Shown here in pieces: positions 1 to 6,113 of a DNA stretch of 8,050 bases (its first letter is position 1; every line of letters begins with the position of its first letter). A program made the translations under genes and the position numbers. The stretch comes from Armatimonadota bacterium (GTDB lineage Bacteria > Armatimonadota > Fimbriimonadia > Fimbriimonadales > Fimbriimonadaceae). The notes below the pieces were generated by a model that saw nothing but the letters and a program-made list of their open reading frames with translations, was not told the DNA's origin and searched no databases. The DNA is taken from NCBI GenBank assembly GCA_023423495.1, contig JAFAFM010000072.1, forward strand, positions 1 to 8,050, written 5' to 3'.

Positions 1-173
1 GGTCAGATCGAGAGCGATCCAAGGCGACTTTCCCTTCACTCTATGGAGTGGAGGAAAGTCAGCGACTGGCCAGCCAGTCGGTCGAAAAAGCGCTATCTGC
101 ATTGTCAAGGGCGGGTATTCGGAGCGACTTGCTCGAAGGTCTTGCCCGGTATTCGGTAGAGCGTCTGCACTAG
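1..173 (+). CDS. Polyprenyl (isoprenyl) diphosphate synthase, C-terminal fragment
   Basis: This is the 3' end of a gene that begins before the window. It is read in the frame whose first full codon is at position 3 and stops at TAG 171-173. The 56 visible residues run from SDRERSKATFP to LARYSVERLH. They match the end of the trans-isoprenyl diphosphate synthase family (IspA, GGPP and related synthases). In that family a loop usually written GKxTYP is followed by a helix of the type LLGLEESRxxAxxLxxxAxxAL, and the protein ends in LAxYIVERxx. Here the loop reads SKATFP, so the first Gly is Ser and the Tyr is Phe. Family members condense IPP with allylic diphosphates in the cytoplasm to make FPP, GGPP or longer chains. 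Chain length cannot be judged because both Asp-rich motifs lie outside the window. The gene is 105 bp upstream of ftsZ on the same strand. Confidence 0.85.
   Translation, partial: SDRERSKATFPSLYGVEESQRLASQSVEKALSALSRAGIRSDLLEGLARYSVERLH
26..60 (+). repeat. Imperfect long hairpin in the 3' end of the polyprenyl synthase gene
   Basis: GACTTTCC at 26-33 pairs with GGAAAGTC at 53-60. After a one-base bulge (C34) the stem continues inward as T35-A52, T36-G51 (wobble) and CACTC 37-41 with GAGTG 46-50, leaving a TATG loop at 42-45. That gives about 15 pairs in a 35-base segment. It is inside coding sequence and has no T-tract after it, so it is not a standard terminator. Confidence 0.6.
63..80 (+). 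repeat. Second hairpin immediately after the first
   Basis: GACTGGC at 64-70 and GCCAGTC at 73-79 form a perfect inverted repeat. As RNA, CGACTGG (63-69) can pair with CCAGTCG (74-80) around a four-base loop. It begins three bases after the 26-60 hairpin, still inside the synthase coding region. There is no T-tract. A role is not evident. Confidence 0.55.
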
Positions 174-184
174 CCTCGCAAAAC

Positions 185-193
185 TTATCCACA
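185..193 (+). promoter_or_regulatory. DnaA box (TTATCCACA) in the ftsZ leader
   Basis: The nine bases TTATCCACA match the strict consensus DnaA-binding box exactly. They lie 12 bp after the stop of the polyprenyl synthase gene and 86 bp before the preferred ftsZ ATG. DnaA is the replication initiator and also acts as a transcription factor; links between DnaA and cell-division genes are described in E. coli and Caulobacter. I saw no second perfect copy in the window, and no origin-like cluster, so a regulatory or titration site is likelier than an origin. Binding itself is inferred. Confidence 0.55.
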
Positions 194-268
194 TCACTTC
201 CTTTTCTGCGGCTTTTGAGGTCAACGCAGCGTCCTTGAATCCAACAGTCCAGATGGGGCTGCCTACTT

Positions 269-272
269 GGAG
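269..272 (+). promoter_or_regulatory. Ribosome binding site for ftsZ
   Basis: GGAG sits six bases before ATG 279 and decides the start in favour of [13 protein letters not shown] at 267 is in frame four codons earlier and has its own weaker purine run, GGGG at 255-258, eight bases upstream. It is possible but less attractive. Confidence 0.6.
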
Positions 273-278
273 CAACGA

Positions 279-1406
279 ATGAGACCAGAGAATCTTTTTG
301 AGAATCAAGCAACCATTAAAGTCCTCGGGATTGGCGGCGGTGGAAGCAATGCGGTGAACCGCATGATCGCCGAAGGCGTGGCCGGAGTTCAGTTTGTCGC
401 GATGAATACAGACGCACAAGCTTTGGCTCAGTCGAAAGCTCCGGTCAAGCTTCAACTTGGCGAGGGTCTCACTCGCGGTCTCGGAGCCGGAGGCGATCCC
501 GAAAAGGGTCGGGCCGCGGCCGAAGAGAGCGAGAAGGCAATCATGGCCGAGCTCGAAGGAGCGGACATGATCTTCATCACCTCGGGAATGGGCGGCGGAA
601 CTGGTACCGGTGCTGCTCCCGTGGTGGCGGAAATGGCCAAGAAGATGGGCATCCTGACTGTGGGCGTCGTCACCAAGCCATTTCTGTTTGAGGGTCCGCG
701 CCGAAAGCGATTGGCTGAAGAGGGCGCCAGCCGACTTCAGGATCACGTCGATACGCTCATCACTGTTCCTAACGACCGACTCATCGGTTTCGTGGAAAAG
801 AAGACCACCATGCAGCAGGCGTTCGCCGCAGCGGACGATGTTCTTCGACAGGGTGTGCAGGGCATTTCGGACATCATCCTCCTCCCCGGCATCATCAACG
901 TCGACTTTGCTGACGTGCGCTCCGTGATGAGCAACGCGGGCGTCGCCCTGATGGGGCTTGGGCGAGGGATGGGAGACCAAAGAGCCCGCATGGCAGCGCA
1001 GCATGCGGCGACATCGCCACTCTTGGAAACCAACATCCAGGGGGCCAAGCGCCTGCTCATCAATATCACCGCTGGCTCCGACTTCAGCATCGGAGAAGCT
1101 CACGAGGCGATGGAATATATTCTCCAGTTCGCGGATGCCGAAGATGCCGACATCATCATGGGCCACGTGATGAAGGACACCGGCGACAGCGAAGTCCAGA
1201 TCACGCTTCTAGCCGCAGGGATGGAGCCAGCCACAACCGTCGCTCGCAATGCCGAAGTGTTCTATCAGCCCAAGCCTGCGATTCTTCCTGAGGAGCCCAC
1301 GGCGAAAGCAGATGCGGCGACCCCGTCCGTGCCGAATACTATCGGCCTGGACGAAATCGACCTCGACATTCCCACTTTCCTTCGACGACAACGCGCCGGA
1401 AGCTAG
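279..1406 (+). CDS. ftsZ: Cell division protein FtsZ
   Basis: Tubulin-like GTPase that polymerises into the cytoplasmic Z-ring and recruits the division machinery. From ATG 279 it is 375 residues, normal for a short-linker FtsZ. The N-terminal nucleotide-binding region has [12 protein letters not shown] (about residues 18-29). The tubulin/FtsZ signature GGGTGTG is at 105-111. The T7 synergy loop [11 protein letters not shown] is at 207-217 with its catalytic Asp residues in place. After a linker of only about 30 residues rich in Pro, Ala and Glu comes the conserved C-terminal peptide [11 protein letters not shown] (361-371), which in other bacteria docks FtsA, ZipA, SepF or similar partners. 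No ftsA or ftsQ lies upstream; the neighbour is a polyprenyl diphosphate synthase. A DnaA box lies in the leader and an intrinsic terminator follows, so the gene ends its transcription unit. I found no convincing sigma-70 promoter in the 105-bp gap, so it may be partly cotranscribed with the upstream gene. Confidence 0.98.
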   Translation: MRPENLFENQATIKVLGIGGGGSNAVNRMIAEGVAGVQFVAMNTDAQALAQSKAPVKLQLGEGLTRGLGAGGDPEKGRAAAEESEKAIMAELEGADMIFITSGMGGGTGTGAAPVVAEMAKKMGILTVGVVTKPFLFEGPRRKRLAEEGASRLQDHVDTLITVPNDRLIGFVEKKTTMQQAFAAADDVLRQGVQGISDIILLPGIINVDFADVRSVMSNAGVALMGLGRGMGDQRARMAAQHAATSPLLETNIQGAKRLLINITAGSDFSIGEAHEAMEYILQFADAEDADIIMGHVMKDTGDSEVQITLLAAGMEPATTVARNAEVFYQPKPAILPEEPTAKADAATPSVPNTIGLDEIDLDIPTFLRRQRAGS

Positions 1407-1466
1407 GATCACTGGCCAAGGACGCGCAGCCCGACGTTAGATCGGGAAGACACTGGTCCATCGATC

Positions 1467-1495
1467 GCCTCCTACTCCGGTAGGAGGCATTTTTT
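1467..1495 (+). terminator. Intrinsic terminator of ftsZ
   Basis: GCCTCCTAC at 1467-1475 pairs perfectly with GTAGGAGGC at 1480-1488, nine base pairs, around a TCCG loop. With its C-G closing pair this is a UNCG-type stable tetraloop in RNA. The sequence after it is AT followed by five T (1489-1495). The T-tract lies only on the plus-strand side, so this terminates ftsZ. Transcripts of the convergent dapF cross the same hairpin but have no T-tract beyond it. The dapF stop (1494-1496) overlaps the end of the T-run. Confidence 0.9.
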
Positions 1496-2321
1496 ATAGC
1501 TGAAAATGACCGCGGTACGTTTCTTCCGCGAAGCCTGAAATGGTGATCGAAGATCTCCAGTCTGCCATCTCCACCTGAATTGTGCCGCCTGGATTCTGGA
1601 CTGTAACGACTCCTCCTCCACCGGTCCTTCGCAGGTGGTCGGCCGCGGCTGCCGAACTGCCGGTTCCGCAACCCAGCGTTTCTCCGACTCCACGTTCCCA
1701 GATACGGATTTGGAGGGTCATGGGATCAAGGGCTTTGCTAAAAATGACACTGGTACGTTCCGGAAATAGCGGGTTGTGTTCGAGCGCTGAACCGACCATA
1801 GCCGTTTCTTCGGTAGAAGGCAGTTCCTCCACCCGCAGGACCGTGTGCGTGCTCCCGGTGCTCAGAGCACTTCCCACCCATTCTTTGCCATCCACGGTCG
1901 CAACGGCGTCGTCGAACAGTTCGGACGGCCGATCGATAGGCACCACAGAAGGGTCGTAGTTGGCGCTACCAATAGTCGTGGAGATCAGTTCATCTGGCTG
2001 CACCGTCGCGGCAACTGCCCGGTCCAGATGCTGAATCGTAAAGTCGCCGGCAACCCAGCCTTGGTCGAAGGCGTGCCGAGCGGCAATTCGCAGGCCGTTG
2101 CCGCAGAAATCTTCGGTTCCATCAGGATTGAACATCCTGAGCAGGACCCGCTCAGTCCCTAGGCGACCCACAACAAGGATGCCGTCTCCGCCGATACCGA
2201 ATTTGCGGTCGGCGGCTTTTATAGCCAGTTCTGACAGGTCCACGCCATGCAAATCCTCGGCATGGAAGAGGGGAAAGTCGTTGCCAATCGCCTGAAGCTT
2301 CCAAAACGGAATAGATGTCAA
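1494..2321 (-). CDS. dapF: Diaminopimelate epimerase
   Basis: Cytoplasmic, cofactor-independent racemase that converts LL- to meso-diaminopimelate, the precursor of lysine and of peptidoglycan cross-links. The frame stays open upstream to 2405, but homology begins at IPFWKLQAIGNDF. A TTG at 2321 preceded by GGAG (2333-2330, eight-base spacer) gives 275 residues, the usual family length. Both halves of the pseudo-symmetric fold are present. The two catalytic cysteines are Cys73 in DFCGNGLR and Cys218 in ETLGCGTGSS. N14 in GNDF, N65 in FNPDG and the E209-R210 pair in WERG are also kept. It is unusual in that the canonical GNPH motif reads GSTH (156-159), and the family's ERxN before the second Cys reads ERTS (188-191). 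Two substrate-contacting Asn are thus Ser. The start overlaps the upstream gene's stop as TTGA, implying translational coupling. It converges on ftsZ. Confidence 0.95.
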   Translation of the reverse strand: MTSIPFWKLQAIGNDFPLFHAEDLHGVDLSELAIKAADRKFGIGGDGILVVGRLGTERVLLRMFNPDGTEDFCGNGLRIAARHAFDQGWVAGDFTIQHLDRAVAATVQPDELISTTIGSANYDPSVVPIDRPSELFDDAVATVDGKEWVGSALSTGSTHTVLRVEELPSTEETAMVGSALEHNPLFPERTSVIFSKALDPMTLQIRIWERGVGETLGCGTGSSAAAADHLRRTGGGGVVTVQNPGGTIQVEMADWRSSITISGFAEETYRGHFQL

Positions 2322-4279
2322 ATCAGGGGCTCCAGGTAGCACTCGGCGGAATCCACCGTCTCGCGGAACCACAGCCCGTCTGGGCTTACCAACGGGAACC
2401 ACCAAGAGGCCGGTCGACGATTGGCATTTTGCAGCCCTTTGGATGAAATAACGGCGTCGCGGATGAGCCGTAGCCGTTTGAGCTCGGCTTCCAGTTCGAT
2501 TCCCCGTCGTCGGTCATGGACCTTGATGACAGCGGGATCTTGGGCAAGTTCGCGTTGGGACCGCATCAGGTGTCGAATCTGAGCCCGACACTCCTCAATT
2601 TCTGAGATCACGCCGCCGATCTGCTGCCCGAATCTACTGCGCTCAATAGTTGCATCCACCGTAGGGGTCCGCTCGAAAATGTTCTCACGGAAATGGATTC
2701 CCTTCGCTTTTTCCAATTCAGCGCGTTTCGCCTTAAGGGAACGGATTTCGTTGTAGAGGGTACGCCGCTCGTCCGCCGCCGCATCGATCTTTTCCCTCAG
2801 GGTTTCCAATTCGATGTGAAGGTCTTCGTATTCGCGGGCGAGGCAACTCCAGGATCCACCCACCTGGTCTTCCAGAAAACGTATTAAGTCAATGGGCCGA
2901 CGGAGCTCCCCAAGCTTCGTGAGGAGGGCCTCCTGTTCGCGGCCAACAGACTCCCACCGAGCGGCAAAACTGGGCGCGCAGACTTCCTCCGTAGCAAATG
3001 GACGCTGAAATGGCTCAGGAAGGCGGAGCCACGAACAAGCGACCTGGAGCGCGTCCCAGGCGCGATAACGAACACGCAGAATCGGGTGAAGGTGCAAATC
3101 AGCGCCGGCTCGATTGAGCGCCTGATGCATCACCCGGCTATAGCGAACGTAACTGCTCGCTCCCTCGTGAAAAACAAAAATGAATTCGGAGGCGAGCATT
3201 CCGATCAGACTCACCGCTTTGCCAACCAGCGTGCAGTTTGGCCCAAACTTGTCTTCGATCACGGCGGCCAGCTGCTCCACGGTCTCGATCGGCTGCTTAA
3301 AGCTTGCAAATAACGGCTTCTGGGTCATCACGATCAAGCCCCGCCGCCCGATTCGAATCGTCCCCCGACCCTTGCCCGGAACGACCAGGTCGAAGGGAAT
3401 CGCACCCGTGCCAAACCGCTTCAGTTCATACAACCCCGACCCGTGAATCGCCTCGTCATAGGCATTCACAGCGATCTCTTTGGAACCCGGGCTCAGAAAA
3501 CATCCCAATAGCTTAAATCTGGGGAGGTGTGCGGTAGAGCGGTTGAAGCGAAGAAGTTGGGTCGTTGTACTTGTTTGGATGTCTACACTGGCCCCCCCCG
3601 ACATCTGGTAGAAGGGCTTGAGAAGATGCTCATAGAAGCTGGACAGGGTGGGTTTGGGGTCCGCTTCCTTCGCGTCACAGACGGCTTCTCGGAACTGGTC
3701 AGCAATCTCTTGAGCCTGCTCCCGAGATTCGCCAGTCATACTTGCCAGCGCCCCTTCCAACGCCCAGTCGAATGCTCGTTGCAATTCTTGGAAAACGGGA
3801 GGCAGCGACAGTTCGGCGCTTACCGGAGGTGCATCCTCCAAGCTGACAACGCCTCTCCATCCCCAAGCTTCCGTGATTTCATCGAGAGCTTCAGGTCGGG
3901 CCCGGCGGACGCGTTCCAGATTTGCCCCTGCCCGCTGAAGGATCTCTCGGGTGACTACCGTTTCACTGCCAAACAGCGTGGAGAACTCCCCCGCCGCGCT
4001 CCAAAGCCCTTTGGTGGTGGTGTCGTTATGCGGCACGGTGTCAAATAGACGGCCCTGACGTTTTCCGCTCGGCAGCTTGGCGAAGTAGTCTGTGTCGTGC
4101 ACACCTGCTACGAACGGCCGGGAATAGCCCAGTCGCCGGGATGCCAAGGCGATTCCGGCCTTCATGGGTTCATCCCAGAACACGGTCTGACCAAGAGCAA
4201 GGAAGGGCGTATTGGGAGCAACTTCCTCAAGCTGCTGCAACGCTTCCTTCACGCTCATTGTCTGCTCTTCCATCGTCAT
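2318..4279 (-). CDS. Large protein of unknown function with C-terminal coiled coil
   Basis: I do not recognise this 653-residue protein. There is no signal peptide or membrane segment, so it is probably cytoplasmic. The N-terminal third holds strongly patterned stretches: LGQTVFWDEPMKAG (29-42), AGVHDTDYFAKLP (58-70) and a His/Asp/Thr-rich VPHNDTTTKGLWSAAGEFS (82-100). The middle (about 250-420) looks like mixed alpha/beta and includes FVFHEGASSYVRYSR (368-382). Residues about 440-610 are rich in Glu, Lys, Arg, Leu and Gln with heptad-like spacing, probably coiled coil. The tail has a conserved-looking RRPASWWFPLVSPDGLWF (621-638). The order GQ motif, HDTD-type motif, alpha/beta middle and coiled coil faintly recalls BshC (bacillithiol synthase), but this is only inference. 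Starts at 4279, 4273 and 4258 are all possible; 4258 has GGAAGAG six bases upstream. It follows the thioesterase by 19 bp and overlaps dapF by TTGA. Confidence 0.85.
   Translation of the reverse strand: MTMEEQTMSVKEALQQLEEVAPNTPFLALGQTVFWDEPMKAGIALASRRLGYSRPFVAGVHDTDYFAKLPSGKRQGRLFDTVPHNDTTTKGLWSAAGEFSTLFGSETVVTREILQRAGANLERVRRARPEALDEITEAWGWRGVVSLEDAPPVSAELSLPPVFQELQRAFDWALEGALASMTGESREQAQEIADQFREAVCDAKEADPKPTLSSFYEHLLKPFYQMSGGASVDIQTSTTTQLLRFNRSTAHLPRFKLLGCFLSPGSKEIAVNAYDEAIHGSGLYELKRFGTGAIPFDLVVPGKGRGTIRIGRRGLIVMTQKPLFASFKQPIETVEQLAAVIEDKFGPNCTLVGKAVSLIGMLASEFIFVFHEGASSYVRYSRVMHQALNRAGADLHLHPILRVRYRAWDALQVACSWLRLPEPFQRPFATEEVCAPSFAARWESVGREQEALLTKLGELRRPIDLIRFLEDQVGGSWSCLAREYEDLHIELETLREKIDAAADERRTLYNEIRSLKAKRAELEKAKGIHFRENIFERTPTVDATIERSRFGQQIGGVISEIEECRAQIRHLMRSQRELAQDPAVIKVHDRRRGIELEAELKRLRLIRDAVISSKGLQNANRRPASWWFPLVSPDGLWFRETVDSAECYLEPLI
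2330..2333 (-). promoter_or_regulatory. Ribosome binding site for dapF inside the upstream gene
   Basis: On the minus strand GGAG at 2333-2330 lies eight bases before TTG 2321, within the last codons of the 653-residue gene. It supports a non-ATG start for dapF overlapping that gene's TGA. Coupled re-initiation after termination is the simplest reading. Confidence 0.6.
3592..3599 (-). repeat. G8 homopolymer inside the 653-residue gene
   Basis: Eight consecutive C on the plus strand (G on the coding strand) encode part of MSGGAS, near residues 226-231. The reading frame is intact through the tract. Runs of this length are prone to slippage during replication and to sequencing error. Confidence 0.7.
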
Positions 4280-4298
4280 CCACTAATACGATTGGGTG

Positions 4299-4733
4299 TC
4301 AGGGAAGCCTTTCATGTTCTTCCGGATTCCGTTCCAATAGATTACGCATGAACGCTGGGATCGAAACCGCGCTCCGCGTTTCCGGGCTCATGACAACGTG
4401 CCAAGTGTAGCCCTCGGTAACAACGCGTCCTAAGGACTCATTAACAACTTCGTATTCAAACTTGATCGCCGCCCGCTTAACTTCAGCCGTCCAGACTCGG
4501 ACCGTGATCCAGTCGTCGTACTTGACCTCCCCTCGATAACGCACATGGGCTTCCACAACGGGCAAAAGAACTCCCTGCTCTTCCAGTGACTTGTACGTGA
4601 ACCCACGGTCTCGGCACCAAGCTCCCCGCGCCTGCTCGAACCAATAGAGATAGTTGGCGTAGTAGGCGTGCCCCATTTGATCCGTGTCGCCGTACCTCAC
4701 GCGAATCCTTTCTTCCGTCACTGCGCCCTGCAT
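4299..4733 (-). CDS. YbgC/4HBT-type acyl-CoA thioesterase
   Basis: A 144-residue single hotdog-fold protein of the 4-hydroxybenzoyl-CoA thioesterase/YbgC family, which hydrolyses acyl-CoA thioesters in the cytoplasm as oligomers. The family signature is complete: RYGDTDQMGHAYYANYLYWFEQAR begins at residue 13. D18 aligns with the catalytic Asp17 of the Pseudomonas 4-hydroxybenzoyl-CoA thioesterase. The typical second half follows, with V-rich strands (VEAHVRYRGEVKYDDWITV) and a central FEYEV strand. Substrate cannot be read from sequence. ATG 4733 lacks a clear Shine-Dalgarno; a GTG at 4721 (residue 5) with AGGG four bases before it is an alternative. It is the first gene of the minus-strand unit leading to the 653-residue protein and dapF, and is divergent from the sugar kinase. 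Confidence 0.9.
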   Translation of the reverse strand: MQGAVTEERIRVRYGDTDQMGHAYYANYLYWFEQARGAWCRDRGFTYKSLEEQGVLLPVVEAHVRYRGEVKYDDWITVRVWTAEVKRAAIKFEYEVVNESLGRVVTEGYTWHVVMSPETRSAVSIPAFMRNLLERNPEEHERLP

Positions 4734-4796
4734 ACCGAAGTGATTATGTGCCCAAGTACGGTCGATACCGATTTGGGATAATTCGACTCAACCGAA
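4734..4796. promoter_or_regulatory. Divergent promoter region with very short leaders
   Basis: Sixty-three bases separate two divergent start codons, so both promoters must be here or inside the genes. On the plus strand GATAAT at 4777-4782 resembles a -10 box and would start RNA about eight bases before the kinase ATG. On the minus strand CATAAT (4748-4743) would start RNA only a few bases before the thioesterase ATG. I found no good -35 for either, and neither gene has a Shine-Dalgarno. The two units are likely co-regulated, but the exact promoters are uncertain. Confidence 0.4.
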
Positions 4797-5705
4797 ATGA
4801 TTCTTGTCTTTGGCACTGTCTGTATCGACCGGATCCGGCGTGTGCCTTTCCTGCCCGCTCCCGGCGGCTATGTGGAAATCGAGGACGAGGTCGACATGTT
4901 GGGTGGCGAAGCGGCAAATACCGCCATGGCCCTGAAGCGTTGGGGAGCTGAGTTCACGCTTCTATCAAACGCTATGGGTACTGGACCTGATGGCGAAAAG
5001 CTTGTGAAATTGTTGGAGGCTCATGATCTGCCCTACACGACAGCTTTGCCCAAGGGCTCCGCAGCAGCGCCAACTCCCGTCTGCGATATCTTCGTAACTC
5101 CTGACGGCGACCGGACGATGTACGGACGGCACTTCAAGGACTTGGAGACAGGGCTATCCGACGACGCACTCGTCGACATCACCGCCGACTGGTTTACAGC
5201 AGAACCCAATATGCGGGATCTCGCCCGCCGAATGGCTCTCAAAGCAAAGGATGCGGGAATGAGACTGTATCTCATGGACTTCTTGGATGAGGACATACCA
5301 GTCGGCTCGTTTTGGCAAGGCAGTACTGACGCTGCGGGTCAACGTGGAAACACTGCGGCGAACATGGAGTGGCTTCAAAACCTGACTGCGAGGTTCGATG
5401 GCTTCGGCATCCTGACGGATGGACCACATGGTTTCGTAGCAGGCTCTCCGGATTCTGGAATTCGACATTACCCGCCATTTCCTGCCCAGGCCATTGTTGA
5501 CACCACTGGCGCAGGCGATGCATTCCGAGCGGGGATGCTGTTCGGGCTGGATAAGGAGTGGCCGATCCATCGTTGCCTGCAATTTGCCTCTGCGGCGGGA
5601 TGCCTGAGCTGCCGGTCGCTTGGCGCCACTTCTGACATTCCAAAGCTCTTTGAAATCGAAGCCCTGATTGCCACGCATCCTCAGGTCGCAGATCAATATC
5701 AGTAG
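4797..5705 (+). CDS. PfkB/ribokinase-family carbohydrate kinase
   Basis: A 302-residue cytoplasmic ATP-dependent kinase of the ribokinase (PfkB) fold, which phosphorylates a sugar, nucleoside or related small molecule. The N-terminus begins exactly where the family does (ILVFGTVCIDRI), so ATG 4797 is firm despite the missing Shine-Dalgarno. PfkB signature 1 is seen as MLGGEAANTAMALKRWG (34-50), with GGEAANTA in the sugar-binding region. Signature 2 is DTTGAGDAFRAGMLFGL (235-251); D241 is the expected catalytic base and GAGD forms the anion hole. ILTDGPHGFVAG (205-216) matches the family's TxGxxG strand before the lid strand. The region 150-195 (FLDEDIPVGSFWQ and the insert after it) is less typical. 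Substrate cannot be assigned: fructose, ribose, 2-keto-3-deoxygluconate and adenosine kinases share these motifs. It is probably the first gene of a three-gene unit; the next starts 21 bp downstream. Confidence 0.93.
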   Translation: MILVFGTVCIDRIRRVPFLPAPGGYVEIEDEVDMLGGEAANTAMALKRWGAEFTLLSNAMGTGPDGEKLVKLLEAHDLPYTTALPKGSAAAPTPVCDIFVTPDGDRTMYGRHFKDLETGLSDDALVDITADWFTAEPNMRDLARRMALKAKDAGMRLYLMDFLDEDIPVGSFWQGSTDAAGQRGNTAANMEWLQNLTARFDGFGILTDGPHGFVAGSPDSGIRHYPPFPAQAIVDTTGAGDAFRAGMLFGLDKEWPIHRCLQFASAAGCLSCRSLGATSDIPKLFEIEALIATHPQVADQYQ

Positions 5706-5726
5706 AGGCCGCAGGTACCCTCCAGC

Positions 5727-6113
5727 ATGATGTTCTGGCTCCAAGTAGCGGTCTGTTTTGTCCTTTGGATCGGCTACGGAGTCTTCCAATCTCGACGATC
5801 GCATTTCCTCCGTCGGAAAATTCAAAACATTCCCCGAGGAAAGCGCACGTTACTTGGAGTGGCGTTGATGCTGGGGGGAGCCGCATGTCTACTGCTGGCC
5901 CTGATCCTCGGCCAAACATTAGGGGGATTTGGCGCAAGTGGCATGACGCCCCTCGCATGGATCGTTGTTGCCGTGTGCGGCTTGGCCTTCGTGCATGCCC
6001 AGACAATGTCTATGGCAATTTTGGTAACGCTGGTCTACGATGGCGTAGTAACATCAGAAGTAGCCGAATCGTCAGACGAGAGTGAGTCTGACACTGGAAC
6101 GATAAAGACATGA
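5727..6113 (+). CDS. Small membrane protein, three predicted helices
   Basis: I do not recognise this 128-residue protein with confidence. It has an N-terminal hydrophobic segment (about 3-20), then a very basic stretch QSRRSHFLRRKIQNIPRGKR (21-40), a second helix (about 41-64) and a third hydrophobic region (about 75-104). It ends in an acidic, Ser-rich tail (110-124). The positive-inside rule puts the basic loop in the cytoplasm. The layout of helix, Arg-rich loop ending before RTLLG, then two helices resembles DUF3325-type small membrane proteins, but I cannot confirm that. Two adjacent ATG codons (5727, 5730) could start it and neither has a strong Shine-Dalgarno. Its stop overlaps the start of the next gene as ATGA, suggesting the two are made together at the envelope. 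Confidence 0.75.
   Translation: MMFWLQVAVCFVLWIGYGVFQSRRSHFLRRKIQNIPRGKRTLLGVALMLGGAACLLLALILGQTLGGFGASGMTPLAWIVVAVCGLAFVHAQTMSMAILVTLVYDGVVTSEVAESSDESESDTGTIKT

Noticed and set aside
215..243. Sigma-70 promoter for ftsZ with TTGAGG as -35
   Set aside because: At 17-base spacing the -10 position reads AATCCA, too far from consensus to claim.
174..278. Replication origin next to the DnaA box
   Set aside because: There is a single box, no AT-rich unwinding region and no dnaA or dnaN nearby.
105..1166. Long minus-strand open frame (353 codons) opposite ftsZ
   Set aside because: It is antisense to a certain ftsZ, shows no family motif and is rich in His and Ser as expected of a shadow frame.
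1467..1495. Bidirectional terminator for ftsZ and dapF
   Set aside because: The stem is symmetric, but only the plus-strand side has a T-tract; the minus-strand side continues into mixed sequence.
3527..4048. Plus-strand frame of 173 codons opposite the 653-residue gene
   Set aside because: Low-complexity shadow translation with no domain; the minus-strand frame is long, coherent and coupled to dapF.
4774..4782. Second DnaA box (minus strand TTATCCCAA) in the divergent region
   Set aside because: Only seven of nine bases match, and it overlaps the likely -10 element.
5154..6006. Two overlapping minus-strand frames (223 and 244 codons) opposite the kinase and membrane-protein genes
   Set aside because: They cross the kinase, the gap and the membrane-protein gene without motifs; both plus-strand genes are better supported by the PfkB signatures and the ATGA coupling.
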